A stretch of 64,000 bases of DNA from Amphibacillus xylanus NBRC 15112 (GTDB lineage Bacteria; Bacillota; Bacilli; Bacillales; Amphibacillaceae): contig NC_018704.1 of assembly GCF_000307165.1 (NCBI RefSeq), forward strand, positions 1,550,001 through 1,614,000, read 5' to 3'. The notes under the pieces are model-generated. The model was not told the DNA's origin, ran no database searches, and worked only from the letters and a program-made list of their open reading frames with translations. Of this stretch, positions 9,812 through 19,726 are shown piece after piece. Position 1 is the first letter of the stretch. Each line of letters begins with the position of its first letter. The translations under genes were made by a program, and so were the position numbers.

Positions 9812-10381
9812 CTATTTAATGAGTTTAATTCGTTGAAACGGCCAATAAACTACCATGGCTTTACCTACTATATCGTTCTCTGAAATTAAACCCACACTTT
9901 TAATTCCTTTTCTACTATCAGAAGAGTTAGGCCGATTATCACCTAATACTAAATAGTAACCTTCAGGTATGGTCTGATAGTTTCCATCAATATCTTCAGA
10001 TAATGTGAAATCATGAGTATATTGGCTATTGCTTTGGATGATTGCTTCAGTTAAATATGGTTCCTCAATATATTGACCATTTACATATAATTGATCGTCT
10101 TTAAATTCAATCGTTTCTCCAGGTAAGCCAATAATTCGTTTTATGTAATCTTTTTCTTCTGTGGCATGAAAAATTACGACATCAAATCTTTTAGGATTGG
10201 TAAATCGATAAGAGACTTTTTCAACGAGTAAATAGTCTGAATTTGATAATGTGGGTTCCATCGATGAACCTTCTATCTTCGTAGAACTTACGATAAAGTT
10301 AATTACAAACCATGATACTAATAATGTTATTAAAACTAACTTTATCCAGCTTTTCAGCTCATTTAGTTGATCGCCTTTCAT
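9812..10381 (-). CDS. lepB: Type I signal peptidase
   Basis: Membrane serine protease that removes signal peptides outside the membrane. The 189-residue protein has one N-terminal membrane segment (IKLVLITLLVSWFVINFIV), the nucleophile Ser in GSSMEPTL, the general base Lys in KDYIKRIIGLPGE, and the late box GDNRPNSSDSRK. I start it at the ATG after GGTGGTGA; the 30 residues upstream in frame have no family similarity. It lies between rplS and rbgA, a position known from many Bacillaceae but not B. subtilis, where sipS is elsewhere. Confidence 0.93.
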   Translation of the reverse strand: MKGDQLNELKSWIKLVLITLLVSWFVINFIVSSTKIEGSSMEPTLSNSDYLLVEKVSYRFTNPKRFDVVIFHATEEKDYIKRIIGLPGETIEFKDDQLYVNGQYIEEPYLTEAIIQSNSQYTHDFTLSEDIDGNYQTIPEGYYLVLGDNRPNSSDSRKGIKSVGLISENDIVGKAMVVYWPFQRIKLIK

Positions 10382-10476
10382 ACATTCACCACCAAGACTT
10401 AGATTTATATTATCACTATCTATTAGCGTAATACAGACAATGATACTTATACTATATATTTTACCACACATTGAAA

Positions 10477-10505
10477 AAAGGAGCTTGAATAATTCAAGCC
10501 CCCTT
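10477..10505 (-). terminator. Terminator after rplS
   Basis: A GC-containing hairpin built on GCTTGAAT/ATTCAAGC and extended by AGG/CCT pairs is followed by six T on the minus strand. It begins about 14 bases after the rplS stop and separates rplS from lepB. Confidence 0.85.
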
Positions 10506-10518
10506 TACTTTCTTTTGA

Positions 10519-10863
10519 TTATCGAATTTCTTTAATACGTGCTGCTTTACCACGACGATTACGTAAGTAGTAAAGTTTAGCGCGGCGAACTTTACCACGA
10601 CGAGTAACTTCAACTTTTTCAATTCGTGGTGAATGTACTGGGAAAGTACGTTCTACACCAACACCATAAGAAATCTTACGTACTGTAAATGTTTCACTAA
10701 TTCCACCGTTTTGGCGCTTAATGACAACACCTTCAAAAATCTGAATACGCTCACGAGTTCCCTCAACAACTTTAACGTGAACTTTTACAGTGTCCCCTGG
10801 ACGGAAATCTGGATGATCTGTACGTAATTGATCTTTAGTAATGTCTGCAATTAATTGTTGCAT
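10519..10863 (-). CDS. rplS: 50S ribosomal protein L19
   Basis: Component of the large subunit at the 30S-50S interface. The 114-residue sequence matches the family over its whole length, with [34 protein letters not shown] and the basic C terminus [17 protein letters not shown]. The gene follows trmD after 138 bases that hold a structured leader and is closed by a terminator. Confidence 0.98.
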   Translation of the reverse strand: MQQLIADITKDQLRTDHPDFRPGDTVKVHVKVVEGTRERIQIFEGVVIKRQNGGISETFTVRKISYGVGVERTFPVHSPRIEKVEVTRRGKVRRAKLYYLRNRRGKAARIKEIR

Positions 10864-10985
10864 GTGTATACACTCCTTCTTAACTAATGCTCATGACTCA
10901 TCTGATTATGTCAGCGGAACATCGTTTTATCCAAAAGTTTTACCTTTTGTCCGAAAGTAACTATATCATAAATGAACATCACTTT
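10864..10985 (-). promoter_or_regulatory. Structured leader of rplS (candidate L19 leader)
   Basis: The trmD-rplS gap contains a nested hairpin at 10915-10953: an outer CGGA/TCCG stem encloses CAAAAG/CTTTTG around a short loop, and the GTTCCGCTGAC sequence follows on the minus strand. An RNA leader in front of rplS is known in low-GC Firmicutes. I infer that this is one; a covariance-model match has not been done. Confidence 0.45.
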
Positions 10986-11001
10986 CAAGTAAAATTATGT
11001 T

Positions 11002-11727
11002 TTAATCTATTTCATCTAACCATTGCTTTTCCTCATCAGTTAGAGGATAATTTTCTAATAAATCTGGACGGCGTTGCTTCGTTCTTTTTAACGATTCTTT
11101 TCTGCGCCAATCGACGATTTTCTGATGGTGGCCAGAACGTAATACTTCTGGAACTTCATAGCCTCTAAATTGAGCAGGTCTTGTATAATGCGGGTGTTCT
11201 AACAGGCCAGTAGAGAAAGAATCTTCAACTGCGGAATCTTCATTCCCTAGTACATCTGGAAGCAACCGAACAACACTATCAATCACTGCCATCGCACCAA
11301 TCTCTCCACCAGTTAAAATAAAATCACCGATTGAGATTTCATCTGTTACGAGATGCTCTCGAATCCTTTCATCATAACCTTCATAATGGCCACAAATAAA
11401 AATCAAATGGTCTTCCTTGGCTAATTCTTCAGCCTTTTTTTGATCATAACGTTTTCCTTGTGGACACATTAAGATTATACGTGGTGACTTTTGAGATACT
11501 TTTTCTATCGCTTCAACAGCAGAAAAAATCGGCTGCGGCATTAAGACCATTCCAGCTCCACCACCATAAGGGTAATCATCAACTTTTTGATGCTTATTAT
11601 CAGCATAATTTCTAAAATCAATTGCTTGAAACTGGAGCGCTTCCTTATCTTGTGCTTTTTTCATAATTGATGAACCCATCACACCTTCAAACATGTCTGG
11701 AAATAATGTTAATACATCTATTTTCAT
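11002..11727 (-). CDS. trmD: tRNA (guanine-N1-)-methyltransferase
   Basis: SPOUT-class enzyme that methylates G37 of tRNAs from S-adenosylmethionine and so prevents frameshifting. The 241-residue protein starts [14 protein letters not shown] and has the trefoil-knot segments [26 protein letters not shown] and [17 protein letters not shown]. Its ATG shares one base with the rimM stop (TAATG), which indicates translational coupling in the rimM-trmD-rplS order typical of bacteria. Confidence 0.97.
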   Translation of the reverse strand: MKIDVLTLFPDMFEGVMGSSIMKKAQDKEALQFQAIDFRNYADNKHQKVDDYPYGGGAGMVLMPQPIFSAVEAIEKVSQKSPRIILMCPQGKRYDQKKAEELAKEDHLIFICGHYEGYDERIREHLVTDEISIGDFILTGGEIGAMAVIDSVVRLLPDVLGNEDSAVEDSFSTGLLEHPHYTRPAQFRGYEVPEVLRSGHHQKIVDWRRKESLKRTKQRRPDLLENYPLTDEEKQWLDEID

Positions 11728-12239
11728 TAAGATAACAGCCCTTCCATTGGTTCGATCGTGATCTGTTTCTGTTCTATGTTAACTTCTTTAACGATATCAT
11801 CAATATATGGGATTAATAGATCTTTTTGATTTTTACGTTTAACAACCCATACATCATTTGCACCTGGCGCAAGCACTTCTGCTACAGGACCAAGCTTCTC
11901 ACCAGAAGTCGTAACCACTTCACAGCCAATGATTTCATGATAGTAATAGCTACCTTCTTCTAATGGATGTAAATCTGCTTCTGAAATTTTAAGCATTCCT
12001 TGTTTAAAATGCTCAACATCATTAATGGAGTAGTAGCCTTTAAAGGTTAGCATATCAAATTGTTTATGCTTTCTATGTCTTTCAATCATTAGTTTAATGG
12101 GTGTCGTTTGATTTGGCAGGAATAAATAAAGTTGATTTCCGGGTTGAAAACGTTGATCAAAATCGGTAATACGCACAACCTTAACTTCCCCTTTAATGCC
12201 ATGAGTATTAACGATTTTACCCACATTAAAAAATTCCAT
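11727..12239 (-). CDS. rimM: 16S rRNA processing protein RimM
   Basis: Ribosome maturation factor that binds S19 during 30S assembly. The 170-residue protein has the N-terminal RimM barrel ([17 protein letters not shown]) and the C-terminal PRC barrel ([21 protein letters not shown] and [13 protein letters not shown]). It is followed directly by trmD. In B. subtilis ylqD lies between rimM and khpA; here there is only a 105-base gap with a terminator. Confidence 0.96.
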   Translation of the reverse strand: MEFFNVGKIVNTHGIKGEVKVVRITDFDQRFQPGNQLYLFLPNQTTPIKLMIERHRKHKQFDMLTFKGYYSINDVEHFKQGMLKISEADLHPLEEGSYYYHEIIGCEVVTTSGEKLGPVAEVLAPGANDVWVVKRKNQKDLLIPYIDDIVKEVNIEQKQITIEPMEGLLS

Positions 12240-12315
12240 CTGTTATTCACCTACTTTATTATATTTCAACAAAATGCTGTCATTTGATAATTTCTCAGTT
12301 TACCATTAATAGATA

Positions 12316-12347
12316 AAAACAGGGAAAGACATGCTCCCCCTGTTTTA
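12316..12347 (-). terminator. Terminator after khpA
   Basis: AACAGGG and CCCTGTT arms followed by a T run on the minus strand overlap the last bases of khpA. The hairpin ends the ylxM-ffh-rpsP-khpA unit, so rimM-trmD-rplS is probably transcribed from its own start or by readthrough. Confidence 0.8.
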
Positions 12348-12572
12348 CATAATATCTAGATAAATACGTTTTTTAACATCAGAACCGATCGCATAAACAA
12401 CTGTACGAATTGACTTAGCAATTCGACCATTTTTACCAATTACTTTCCCGATATCATCTGGATGAACTGTTAAATGATAGACAATTTTATTTGACTCTTC
12501 ATTTTCAGTCACTACAACATCTTCTGGATAATCGACCAATGGCTTTACAATCGTTGTTATTAAGGCCTTCAT
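12345..12572 (-). CDS. khpA: KH-domain RNA-binding protein KhpA (YlqC)
   Basis: A 75-residue protein made of a single KH domain, with the GxxG loop in KVIGKNGRIAKSIR. In other Gram-positive bacteria it pairs with KhpB/Jag in RNA binding linked to cell elongation and gene expression. It follows rpsP after 14 bases, the usual arrangement. Confidence 0.93.
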   Translation of the reverse strand: MKALITTIVKPLVDYPEDVVVTENEESNKIVYHLTVHPDDIGKVIGKNGRIAKSIRTVVYAIGSDVKKRIYLDIM

Positions 12573-12586
12573 GTTATCACGCTACC

Positions 12587-12859
12587 TTATTTTTGATTTT
12601 TCTGATCGTGGAACTTTTGCATGATGCCTTCTTTAGAGAAAAGGTTACGAACTGTATCGCTAGGTTGTGCACCTTTAGCCATCCAGTCTAATGCTTTATC
12701 TTCATCTAATTTAACTTCAGCCGGATTAACAACCGGATTATATGTTCCAATTTGCTCGATAATACGTCCATCACGTGGTGAACGTGAATCAGCTACAACT
12801 ACACGATAGAAAGGGTTACGTTTAGATCCCATACGTTTTAAACGAATTTTAACTGCCAT
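12587..12859 (-). CDS. rpsP: 30S ribosomal protein S16
   Basis: Small-subunit protein that assists 30S assembly. The 90-residue sequence begins [18 protein letters not shown] and continues [22 protein letters not shown], both family signatures. I start at the ATG 7 bases after GGAGGTG; five more codons upstream would overlap that site. It lies about 80 bases downstream of ffh. Confidence 0.98.
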   Translation of the reverse strand: MAVKIRLKRMGSKRNPFYRVVVADSRSPRDGRIIEQIGTYNPVVNPAEVKLDEDKALDWMAKGAQPSDTVRNLFSKEGIMQKFHDQKNQK

Positions 12860-12938
12860 TATTTGCACCTCCATTACTATTAATCTTCACAATTTAAGAT
12901 TGTAACAGAAAAGTTTTAGTCTGTAAAGTGTTTTTACA

Positions 12939-14291
12939 TTACATCATCGGAAAATTAAAACCTTTTCTTCGTTTTCCTTTTTTACCACCTGTCATACCAG
13001 ACATTTGCTTCATCATTTTACGCATTTCATTAAATTGTTTAATCAGTCGGTTTACCTCGGCAATTGGGCGTCCAGATCCTTGTGCAATACGTTTTTTGCG
13101 ACTTGGGTTCATCAAGCTAGGATCTTTACGTTCCTGCTTTGTCATTGATTTAATAATTGCTTCTACATGAACCAATTGCTTATCGTCAAGTTGGACATTT
13201 TTTAGTCCCTTCATCTTATTTGCGCCTGGAAGTAAACTTAATAACTCATCTAATGGGCCCATACTTCTAACCTGTTCCATCTGTTCAAGGAAATCATCGA
13301 AATCAAAGCTGGCTGAGCGCATTTTATCTTCTAATTCTTTTGCTTTCTTTTCATCAATTGTTGCTTCAGCTTTCTCAATCAGGCTTAGGACATCACCCAT
13401 ACCTAAGATTCGTGAAGCCATTCGATCAGGGTGAAAATCCTCTAACTGATCTAGTTTTTCCCCCATACCGATAAATTTAATCGGTTTATTTGTCACCGAC
13501 TTAATTGATAGAGCGGCACCACCACGCGTATCACCATCTAACTTGGTTAAAATCACGCCTGTAATATCTAGTTGTTCATTGAAGTTCTCAGCAACATTTA
13601 CTGCGTCTTGACCTGTCATTGAATCAACAACTAAAAATATTTCATCAGGAGACAGATTCTGTTTAATTTGATATAGCTCATCCATTAAATCAGTATCAAT
13701 ATGGAGTCGACCAGCGGTATCTATAATGACATAATCCAAGTGTTCTTCCTTTGCATACTGAATTGCTTCATTTGCAATCTCAACTGGATTTGCATCAGTC
13801 CCCTTTTCGAAGACCGGAATATTTAACTGTTTACCAACTGTTTTAAGTTGATCAACTGCAGCTGGACGATAAACATCAGCAGCGACTAAAAGTGGCTTGC
13901 GGTTATGTTTTTTCCGTAATAAATTAGCTAACTTACCTGTTGTAGTGGTTTTACCAGCACCTTGTAGACCAACCATCATGATCACAGTTGGCGGACGGTC
14001 AGCAACAGCTATTTTACTTTGCTCACCACCCATTAATGCGGTTAATTCTTCTTTTACAATTTTGATAACCTGTTGGCCTGGAGTCAAGCTTTCCATAACT
14101 TCAGCACCAACAGCTCGTGTACGAATATTATTAACAAATTCTTTAACTACTTTAAAGTTAACGTCTGCCTCGAGTAGTGCTAATCGTACTTCTCGAGCCA
14201 TGACTTTTACATCTTGTTCAGATACTTTCCCTTTACCCGTCATTTTTTTAATAGTACTTTGGAGACGATCTGCTAATCCTTCAAAAGCCAT
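12939..14291 (-). CDS. ffh: Signal recognition particle protein Ffh
   Basis: SRP54 GTPase that binds signal sequences and SRP RNA and delivers ribosomes to FtsY. The 450-residue protein has the N domain, the G domain (P-loop GLQGAGKTTTTGKLA, DTAGRLHID, TKLDGDTRGG) and a Met-rich M domain with the RNA-binding GSGR segment near residue 405. It ends in a basic, Met-rich tail. The start follows TAGGAGG by 7 bases and the gene lies 13 bases after ylxM. Confidence 0.98.
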   Translation of the reverse strand: MAFEGLADRLQSTIKKMTGKGKVSEQDVKVMAREVRLALLEADVNFKVVKEFVNNIRTRAVGAEVMESLTPGQQVIKIVKEELTALMGGEQSKIAVADRPPTVIMMVGLQGAGKTTTTGKLANLLRKKHNRKPLLVAADVYRPAAVDQLKTVGKQLNIPVFEKGTDANPVEIANEAIQYAKEEHLDYVIIDTAGRLHIDTDLMDELYQIKQNLSPDEIFLVVDSMTGQDAVNVAENFNEQLDITGVILTKLDGDTRGGAALSIKSVTNKPIKFIGMGEKLDQLEDFHPDRMASRILGMGDVLSLIEKAEATIDEKKAKELEDKMRSASFDFDDFLEQMEQVRSMGPLDELLSLLPGANKMKGLKNVQLDDKQLVHVEAIIKSMTKQERKDPSLMNPSRKKRIAQGSGRPIAEVNRLIKQFNEMRKMMKQMSGMTGGKKGKRRKGFNFPMM

Positions 14292-14304
14292 TAAGGACGA
14301 CCTC

Positions 14305-14631
14305 CTAATCTAATTCTTTCAGTCTTTTGATTAATTGTATTGCTTTATCTTGTTCTTCTTCAACAATTAACTTATTCAATTCATCAAGTAATTGTTGACG
14401 TTCCATAAATTTCTCATGTAATTTTAACTTTTCTTCATAATTAAGTAACATCGCTTCTGTTCGGCGAATATTATCATAAACAGCCTGTCTAGATACGTCA
14501 AATTGCTCGGCTATTTCACCTAATGAATGATCCTCCAAATAATAAAGGTTCATATAATCTCGTTGCTTTGGTGTTAATAATGGTTGATAAAAATCAAATA
14601 AGAAATTGATTTGTGTTGTTTTCTCTAACAT
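14305..14631 (-). CDS. ylxM: SRP-associated helix-turn-helix protein YlxM
   Basis: A 108-residue protein with a sigma-factor-region-4-like helix-turn-helix ([20 protein letters not shown] then [14 protein letters not shown]) and a charged C-terminal helix. YlxM stimulates SRP GTPase activity in streptococci and sits before ffh in Firmicutes. I start at the ATG 7-8 bases after AAGGAG rather than eight codons upstream. It is 63 or more bases from ftsY. Confidence 0.93.
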   Translation of the reverse strand: MLEKTTQINFLFDFYQPLLTPKQRDYMNLYYLEDHSLGEIAEQFDVSRQAVYDNIRRTEAMLLNYEEKLKLHEKFMERQQLLDELNKLIVEEEQDKAIQLIKRLKELD

Positions 14632-14717
14632 TAAAGAGCACTCCTTATTAAACATAGCACCAATACAATTTGCATAACAGTTGAGATTGTGAGCCTATGT
14701 CAATTATTTATTACTTC

Positions 14718-15701
14718 TTACTCAATCATATCGGAAAATAGTCCGTAGACAAAGGCATTTGGATCAAAGATTTGCAAATCAGTGATTTGCTCACCTAAAC
14801 CAACATATTTCACTGGGATATTTAACTCTTTTCTGATCGCTAACACAATGCCACCTTTAGCAGTGCCGTCAAGCTTAGTTAGGACAATGCCACTAACATT
14901 AGTTGCTTCTGAGAAGACTTTTGCCTGACTTAGTGCATTTTGACCAGTCGTAGCATCCAAGACGAGTAATACTTCATGTGGTGCGCCTGGAATTTCACGA
15001 CTAATGACTCGATTTACCTTACTTAATTCATTCATTAAGTTCACTTTATTTTGTAGACGTCCGGCAGTGTCACAAATTAAGATATCTGCACCTCTAGCTT
15101 TAGCTGCTTGAATACCATCATAAACGACTGCTGCTGGGTCACTTCCAGCGCTTTGCTTAATGACGTCAACACCGACACGCTCGCCCCAAACCTCTAATTG
15201 TTCTATTGCTCCAGCGCGAAATGTATCGCCTGCCGCTAGAACAACTTTCTTGCCTTCTTCTTTTAATTGATGGGCAAGCTTACCGATTGTTGTAGTTTTA
15301 CCAACTCCGTTAACCCCAACAAATAAAATGACAGATAGTTCTCCTTCTTGGAGATTTAATGATGGGATTGAGTCATTACCATCCATATAGATTGCGACTA
15401 GTTTTTCAGATATGACTTCTTTTACTTTATCAGTATCTTTAATATTTTGACGTTTAACTTCCATCTCTAACTCTTCAATCAATTCCATAACGGTATTTAC
15501 GCCAACATCTGCTGAAATTAAGACTTCCTCTAATTCTTCAAAGAAATCTTCATCTACTTTTCGGTAGCGAGCGATGAGATCGTTTAGCTTCGCTGAAAAA
15601 GATTGTCGGGTTTTTTCTAGACCTGTTTCATACTTCTTTGATGTTTTTTCACTCGTAGTAGATGATGAAAATTTATCTTTTAACTTTTTAAAAAAACTCA
15701 C
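14718..15701 (-). CDS. ftsY: Signal recognition particle receptor FtsY
   Basis: Membrane-associated GTPase that receives the SRP-ribosome complex. The 327-residue protein has a short basic N terminus starting [10 protein letters not shown], the N domain, and the G domain with [23 protein letters not shown] and [10 protein letters not shown]. The start is a GTG 6 bases after AAGAGGTG; the in-frame GTG three codons upstream overlaps that site. It follows smc by 12 bases, the conserved smc-ftsY order. Confidence 0.97.
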   Translation of the reverse strand: MSFFKKLKDKFSSSTTSEKTSKKYETGLEKTRQSFSAKLNDLIARYRKVDEDFFEELEEVLISADVGVNTVMELIEELEMEVKRQNIKDTDKVKEVISEKLVAIYMDGNDSIPSLNLQEGELSVILFVGVNGVGKTTTIGKLAHQLKEEGKKVVLAAGDTFRAGAIEQLEVWGERVGVDVIKQSAGSDPAAVVYDGIQAAKARGADILICDTAGRLQNKVNLMNELSKVNRVISREIPGAPHEVLLVLDATTGQNALSQAKVFSEATNVSGIVLTKLDGTAKGGIVLAIRKELNIPVKYVGLGEQITDLQIFDPNAFVYGLFSDMIE

Positions 15702-15713
15702 TCTGTTCACCTC

Positions 15714-18700
15714 TTAAGATTTTGTTTCTAATAATTCATCTGTTTCTTCTAACTTTACTGACACAAAACGTGATACACCAGATTCCTGCATCGTTACACC
15801 GTATAAGACGTCAGCACCTTCCATTGTACCTTTTCTATGTGTAATCACAATAAATTGGGTTTGTTCACTAAATGCTTTTAAATAACGACTAAAGCGTTCA
15901 ACATTAGCTTCATCCAGCGCTGCTTCAACTTCATCTAATACACAAAACGGAACAGGTCTAACACGAAGAATGGCAAATAACAATGCAATTGCTGTTAATG
16001 CTCGTTCACCACCAGATAATAAAGCTAATTGCTGCGCTTTTTTCCCAGGTGGTTGTGCCTTAATCTCTACACCTGTCGTCAGCAATTGATTAGGGTCGGT
16101 TAGGGTCAATTCAGCGTGTCCGCCACCAAATAATTGACGAAATACTTCAGTAAATTCGACTCTGATCTTAGAGAATGTCTGATCAAATCGAAGCTCCATC
16201 TCTTGGTCCATTTCACGAATAACAGCATATAACGTATCCTTAGCATCTTGTAAATCTGCTTGTTGACTAGTTAAAAATTCGTATCGTTCTGAGATGCGCT
16301 CATATTCATCGATAGCCCCTAAGTTGACTGTACCTAATTCTTCTATTGTACGCTTAATCAGTTTAACTTGTCTTCTAAGCGACTTCAAATCATCCGATTT
16401 TTCATAATCTGCTTTTGCCTTTTCAAAGCTTAGTTCATAATCTTCCTGTAGCTGTAAGAGTCGATTTTCAAGTTCAACATCTAAACGATTCGCTTTCACT
16501 TCTAATAGTTGTCGTTCTTCTGTTAACGCCTGCTTCTTACTTTGTAATGTACGATATTTTGCTTGGCGCTCTCCTAGGCGTTGTGTTAATTGCAATCGTT
16601 CTTGCCTTTTAACTTGAATCTCCTTCGTAACTTGTAGTTTTTCCGCTTCATTCTCTTGAATTCTTTGTTCAAGTACAGTGATAAACTCAGCACTTGCTTC
16701 GGTGTTCTTGATTAATTCAAGCTCCTGATCGACCGCTTCAATTGACTCACTCAGTTGCGTTAATTGCTGGTCTTTTTGTTCAACTTTTTCATTTTGATAC
16801 ATGCGTTCTTTTTTCTGCTCAGCAATTTTAACTTGGAGTGATTGGTATTCAGTCTCTAGGCTTGCTTTATTTTCTTCAAAGTTATCCTTCTCTTGTGTTA
16901 ACTTTGCGATTTCTGCTTGTATCTCATCTATTTGAGCTTGTAACTGTTTTAATTTAGTTTCATTCTTCTCTTTTTCAGATTCAAGACGATTAAATTCGGC
17001 TTTTTTAGTTTCTCTCTCGCGTTCTATCATTTGAATTTGTTTTTCAATATGTGATAGCCGGATTTGATTTGTTTGCTGTTCGGCTAATTTCTCGTGAAGC
17101 TGATGCTGAATTTCTTCTCGTTTTACCCGTAAATGTTCAACCTTGCGTTCAATTTCAGCGACGAGAAGTGATTGTTGTTTAATTTCTCCTGCAAACTTTT
17201 CGGCACGATGCTTGAATTGATTAATTTTCTCTGTTAATTTTTCTAATTCTTTATCGCGAGTAAAGATGTTTTGATTCGTTACTTTCCGTGCACCACCAGT
17301 CATCGAACCGCCTGGATTAACAATATCGCCATCCAATGTCACAATTCGGAACCTGCGATCAACGAGTCGAGCGATTTCATTGGCATCTTTTAATTGATCT
17401 GCAATAATTGTATGACCTAATAAGTAGTCCACAACTAATTTGTATGTTGGATCTACCTGTGCGACTTCATTAGCTAGTCCAACAAAACCAGTATGACCCT
17501 TAACTTTTTCTAGGTACTGATTAGTAATTTTTTTCGGTTGGATAACATCAAGCGGTAAAAATGTGGCCCGCCCATTATTTTGTTGCTTTAAGTAGGCGAT
17601 TGCTTTTCTACCTGCTTGTTCATTACTTACAACGACGTGCTGTGCTTGATTAGCCAAGGCTGTCTCAAGTGCTATTAAAAAGCGCTCTGGAATATCAATC
17701 AACTCAATCACTGCTCCATGGATTCCTGATAACTTTCCAACCTCTCTAGCCTTTAATACCGTCTTTACGCCTGAATAAAATCCTTGAAAATCTTGCTTCA
17801 TTTCTTCAAGCATGTCTTTTCGAGATTGCATTAAGTCGATTTGACGTTGACCTTTTTCCAATCTAGCTTGCATATCTTTTAACAATTTATTTGCTTGTTC
17901 TTTTTCTAATTCAGCTTGCTTGAGTGATTCATGAATAATCGATTGTTGGTCATTTAAAGCATTCACTTCTTCGGCTAATTTTACTTTTAACTGATGTAAT
18001 TTATCATAGTCTGCATGCTCAGATGTTTGTTCTGTTTGACTACGTTCTTTTTGGGCAATCATTTGATTTCGTTGTTGCTCAATAATCTTAATCTCATGAC
18101 GTGTCGTTGCTTGTTGATTGAGTTGGTCAATATAATCTGCTTTTAATGACTCGATTTGTTGATCTAGCTCATCTTGATTATGCGTTAAACGTTTTTCAAG
18201 CTCGATTAATTTTGAATTTGTTTGTTTTACACTCACAGTTATCTCAGTTAATTTATTTTGTTCAGATTTAAGTTCGGTTTCAGTCTTTAGATATTGATCT
18301 TGTAGAATGGCTCGTTGCTGAGATAGTTTTTCTTTGCTCTGAGTGGTATGTTTTGAGCGTTCTAAAATAACATTTCTTTCTCCAGTCAATTTCTCAAATG
18401 ATTCAGTAAGCTCCAGAAGTTTCTGTTGTAATGATTCAATAACTTGATCTAATTGTTCAATTTGAAGATCTTCTTTCTCAACTTGAGCAGCTTCAATTTG
18501 AATTTGGCCCGTATAATCATTCTCTGTTTGCTTTAATTGTTCAATTTGACTTAAAAGTTCCCGCCAATCATTATGTAAGTCTTCTATCTCTGTTCTTAAT
18601 AAAGTAATTTCAGCACCTTTAAGTTGGTCTTTGTATGATAAATATTCTTTTGCTCTAGATGATTGTTCCTTTAAAGGCTCTAACTGTCCATCAATTTCAT

Positions 18701-19286
18701 AGATTATATCTTCAATTCGATTTAAGTTCTCTTGTGTTTCAGCAAGTTTATACTCTGCCTTTTTCTTGCGGTTTTTATATTTGAGCACACCAGCTGCTTC
18801 TTCAAAAATTGTTCGTCGTTCTTCTGCTTTTGAGCTTAAGATTTCCTCGATTTTCCCTTGACCAATAATTGAAAATGCTTCTCTGCCTAAACCTGAATCT
18901 AAAAATAAATCAATAATGTCCTTTAGACGACAAGGTTGTTTGTTCAAGAAGAATTCACTATCTCCTGAACGAGAGACTCGTCTTGTCACACTTACTTCCT
19001 GGTAATCAATCGGTAATGTACGATCATGATTATCTAAAATTAATGTGACTTCTGCAATATTAAGTGGTTTACGGGTGTCACTGCCTTGAAAAATGATATC
19101 TTCCATTTTCGACCCTCGTAATGACTTAGCTGACTGTTCACCTAATACCCAACGGATCGCGTCGGTTACATTACTTTTTCCACTTCCATTTGGTCCAACA
19201 ACAGCTGTTACACCTGGTACAAAGTCTACTGTAATAGGTTCAGCAAATGATTTAAAACCTACAGACTCTAATCTTTTTAAAAACAT
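15714..19286 (-). CDS. smc: Chromosome segregation protein SMC
   Basis: Condensin ATPase that organises and segregates the chromosome with ScpA and ScpB. The 1190-residue protein (B. subtilis 1186) has Walker A GPNGSGKSNVTDAIRWVLG near residue 32, two long coiled coils, a hinge in the middle (GIHGAVIELI to GGARKV), and at the C terminus the signature LSGGERALTA and Walker B VLDEVEAALDEANV. The ATG is 6 bases after AGGTG. It heads an smc-ftsY transcript and has a candidate promoter at 19307-19335. Confidence 0.98.
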   Translation of the reverse strand: MFLKRLESVGFKSFAEPITVDFVPGVTAVVGPNGSGKSNVTDAIRWVLGEQSAKSLRGSKMEDIIFQGSDTRKPLNIAEVTLILDNHDRTLPIDYQEVSVTRRVSRSGDSEFFLNKQPCRLKDIIDLFLDSGLGREAFSIIGQGKIEEILSSKAEERRTIFEEAAGVLKYKNRKKKAEYKLAETQENLNRIEDIIYEIDGQLEPLKEQSSRAKEYLSYKDQLKGAEITLLRTEIEDLHNDWRELLSQIEQLKQTENDYTGQIQIEAAQVEKEDLQIEQLDQVIESLQQKLLELTESFEKLTGERNVILERSKHTTQSKEKLSQQRAILQDQYLKTETELKSEQNKLTEITVSVKQTNSKLIELEKRLTHNQDELDQQIESLKADYIDQLNQQATTRHEIKIIEQQRNQMIAQKERSQTEQTSEHADYDKLHQLKVKLAEEVNALNDQQSIIHESLKQAELEKEQANKLLKDMQARLEKGQRQIDLMQSRKDMLEEMKQDFQGFYSGVKTVLKAREVGKLSGIHGAVIELIDIPERFLIALETALANQAQHVVVSNEQAGRKAIAYLKQQNNGRATFLPLDVIQPKKITNQYLEKVKGHTGFVGLANEVAQVDPTYKLVVDYLLGHTIIADQLKDANEIARLVDRRFRIVTLDGDIVNPGGSMTGGARKVTNQNIFTRDKELEKLTEKINQFKHRAEKFAGEIKQQSLLVAEIERKVEHLRVKREEIQHQLHEKLAEQQTNQIRLSHIEKQIQMIERERETKKAEFNRLESEKEKNETKLKQLQAQIDEIQAEIAKLTQEKDNFEENKASLETEYQSLQVKIAEQKKERMYQNEKVEQKDQQLTQLSESIEAVDQELELIKNTEASAEFITVLEQRIQENEAEKLQVTKEIQVKRQERLQLTQRLGERQAKYRTLQSKKQALTEERQLLEVKANRLDVELENRLLQLQEDYELSFEKAKADYEKSDDLKSLRRQVKLIKRTIEELGTVNLGAIDEYERISERYEFLTSQQADLQDAKDTLYAVIREMDQEMELRFDQTFSKIRVEFTEVFRQLFGGGHAELTLTDPNQLLTTGVEIKAQPPGKKAQQLALLSGGERALTAIALLFAILRVRPVPFCVLDEVEAALDEANVERFSRYLKAFSEQTQFIVITHRKGTMEGADVLYGVTMQESGVSRFVSVKLEETDELLETKS

Positions 19287-19306
19287 ATTTTTCACCTATT
19301 TCGTTA

Positions 19307-19335
19307 AAAATAACAATCATCACTTTATATTTCAA
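19307..19335 (-). promoter_or_regulatory. Candidate promoter of smc
   Basis: TTGAAA (19330-19335) and TATTTT (19307-19312) are 17 bases apart on the minus strand, about 20 bases before the smc ATG. The -10 box is only a fair match and the leader would be very short. Confidence 0.4.
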
Positions 19336-19396
19336 CCTATATATTTTATCATAAAGACAGTCTTGTTAGTAGGTTAGATTATTAAGGGGGAAAATC

Positions 19397-19618
19397 ATGA
19401 ATTTATCAGAAGCCAATCAAAAAAATTTAGCATATATGTTAGATAGCATCGGTAAACAATTAGATGTAGCTAATCCTAGCTTGCTTGATCCTGAAGATTA
19501 TAATATTGATAAATACGATGATCTTAAGTGGTTGTATGATTTTGTGGTAAATAAAAACAATATCAGTATTGCTGAAAAAGAGGCTTTTATTGAAGAACTA
19601 GCCACAATACGTAAATAA
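19397..19618 (+). CDS. Small DUF1128 (UPF0435, YfkK-like) protein
   Basis: A 73-residue acidic protein on the plus strand between smc and rnc, both on the minus strand. It starts 6 bases after AAGGGGGAA. The pattern NLAYMLDSIGKQL, a Pro-Glu-Asp-Tyr turn, YDDLKWLYDFVV and the ending EELATIRK agree with the UPF0435 family of B. subtilis YfkK, whose function is unknown. In B. subtilis yfkK is elsewhere, so the gene has moved or been inserted here. A long hairpin at 19676-19722 may end its transcript. Confidence 0.7.
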   Translation: MNLSEANQKNLAYMLDSIGKQLDVANPSLLDPEDYNIDKYDDLKWLYDFVVNKNNISIAEKEAFIEELATIRK

Positions 19619-19675
19619 AGATGTCGTTATAGTTGACATAACTTTCATTTTATTTTAAAAAGAAAGATTGATATT

Positions 19676-19722
19676 ACGTTGGCTCGTTTTTACGAAGCTC
19701 TTTCATAAAAACAAGCCAACGT
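19676..19722. terminator. Long inverted repeat between the DUF1128 gene and rnc
   Basis: Two 17-base arms (19676-19692 and 19706-19722) pair with one mismatch around a 13-base loop. The genes on both sides converge here, so it probably works as a bidirectional terminator even though neither tail is a pure T run. Confidence 0.6.
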
Positions 19723-19726
19723 CCAA

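Noticed and set aside
10887-11168. A 93-codon plus-strand frame across the rplS leader and the trmD end
   Set aside because: It is antisense to trmD and the leader, which are strongly supported; it shows no protein family features.
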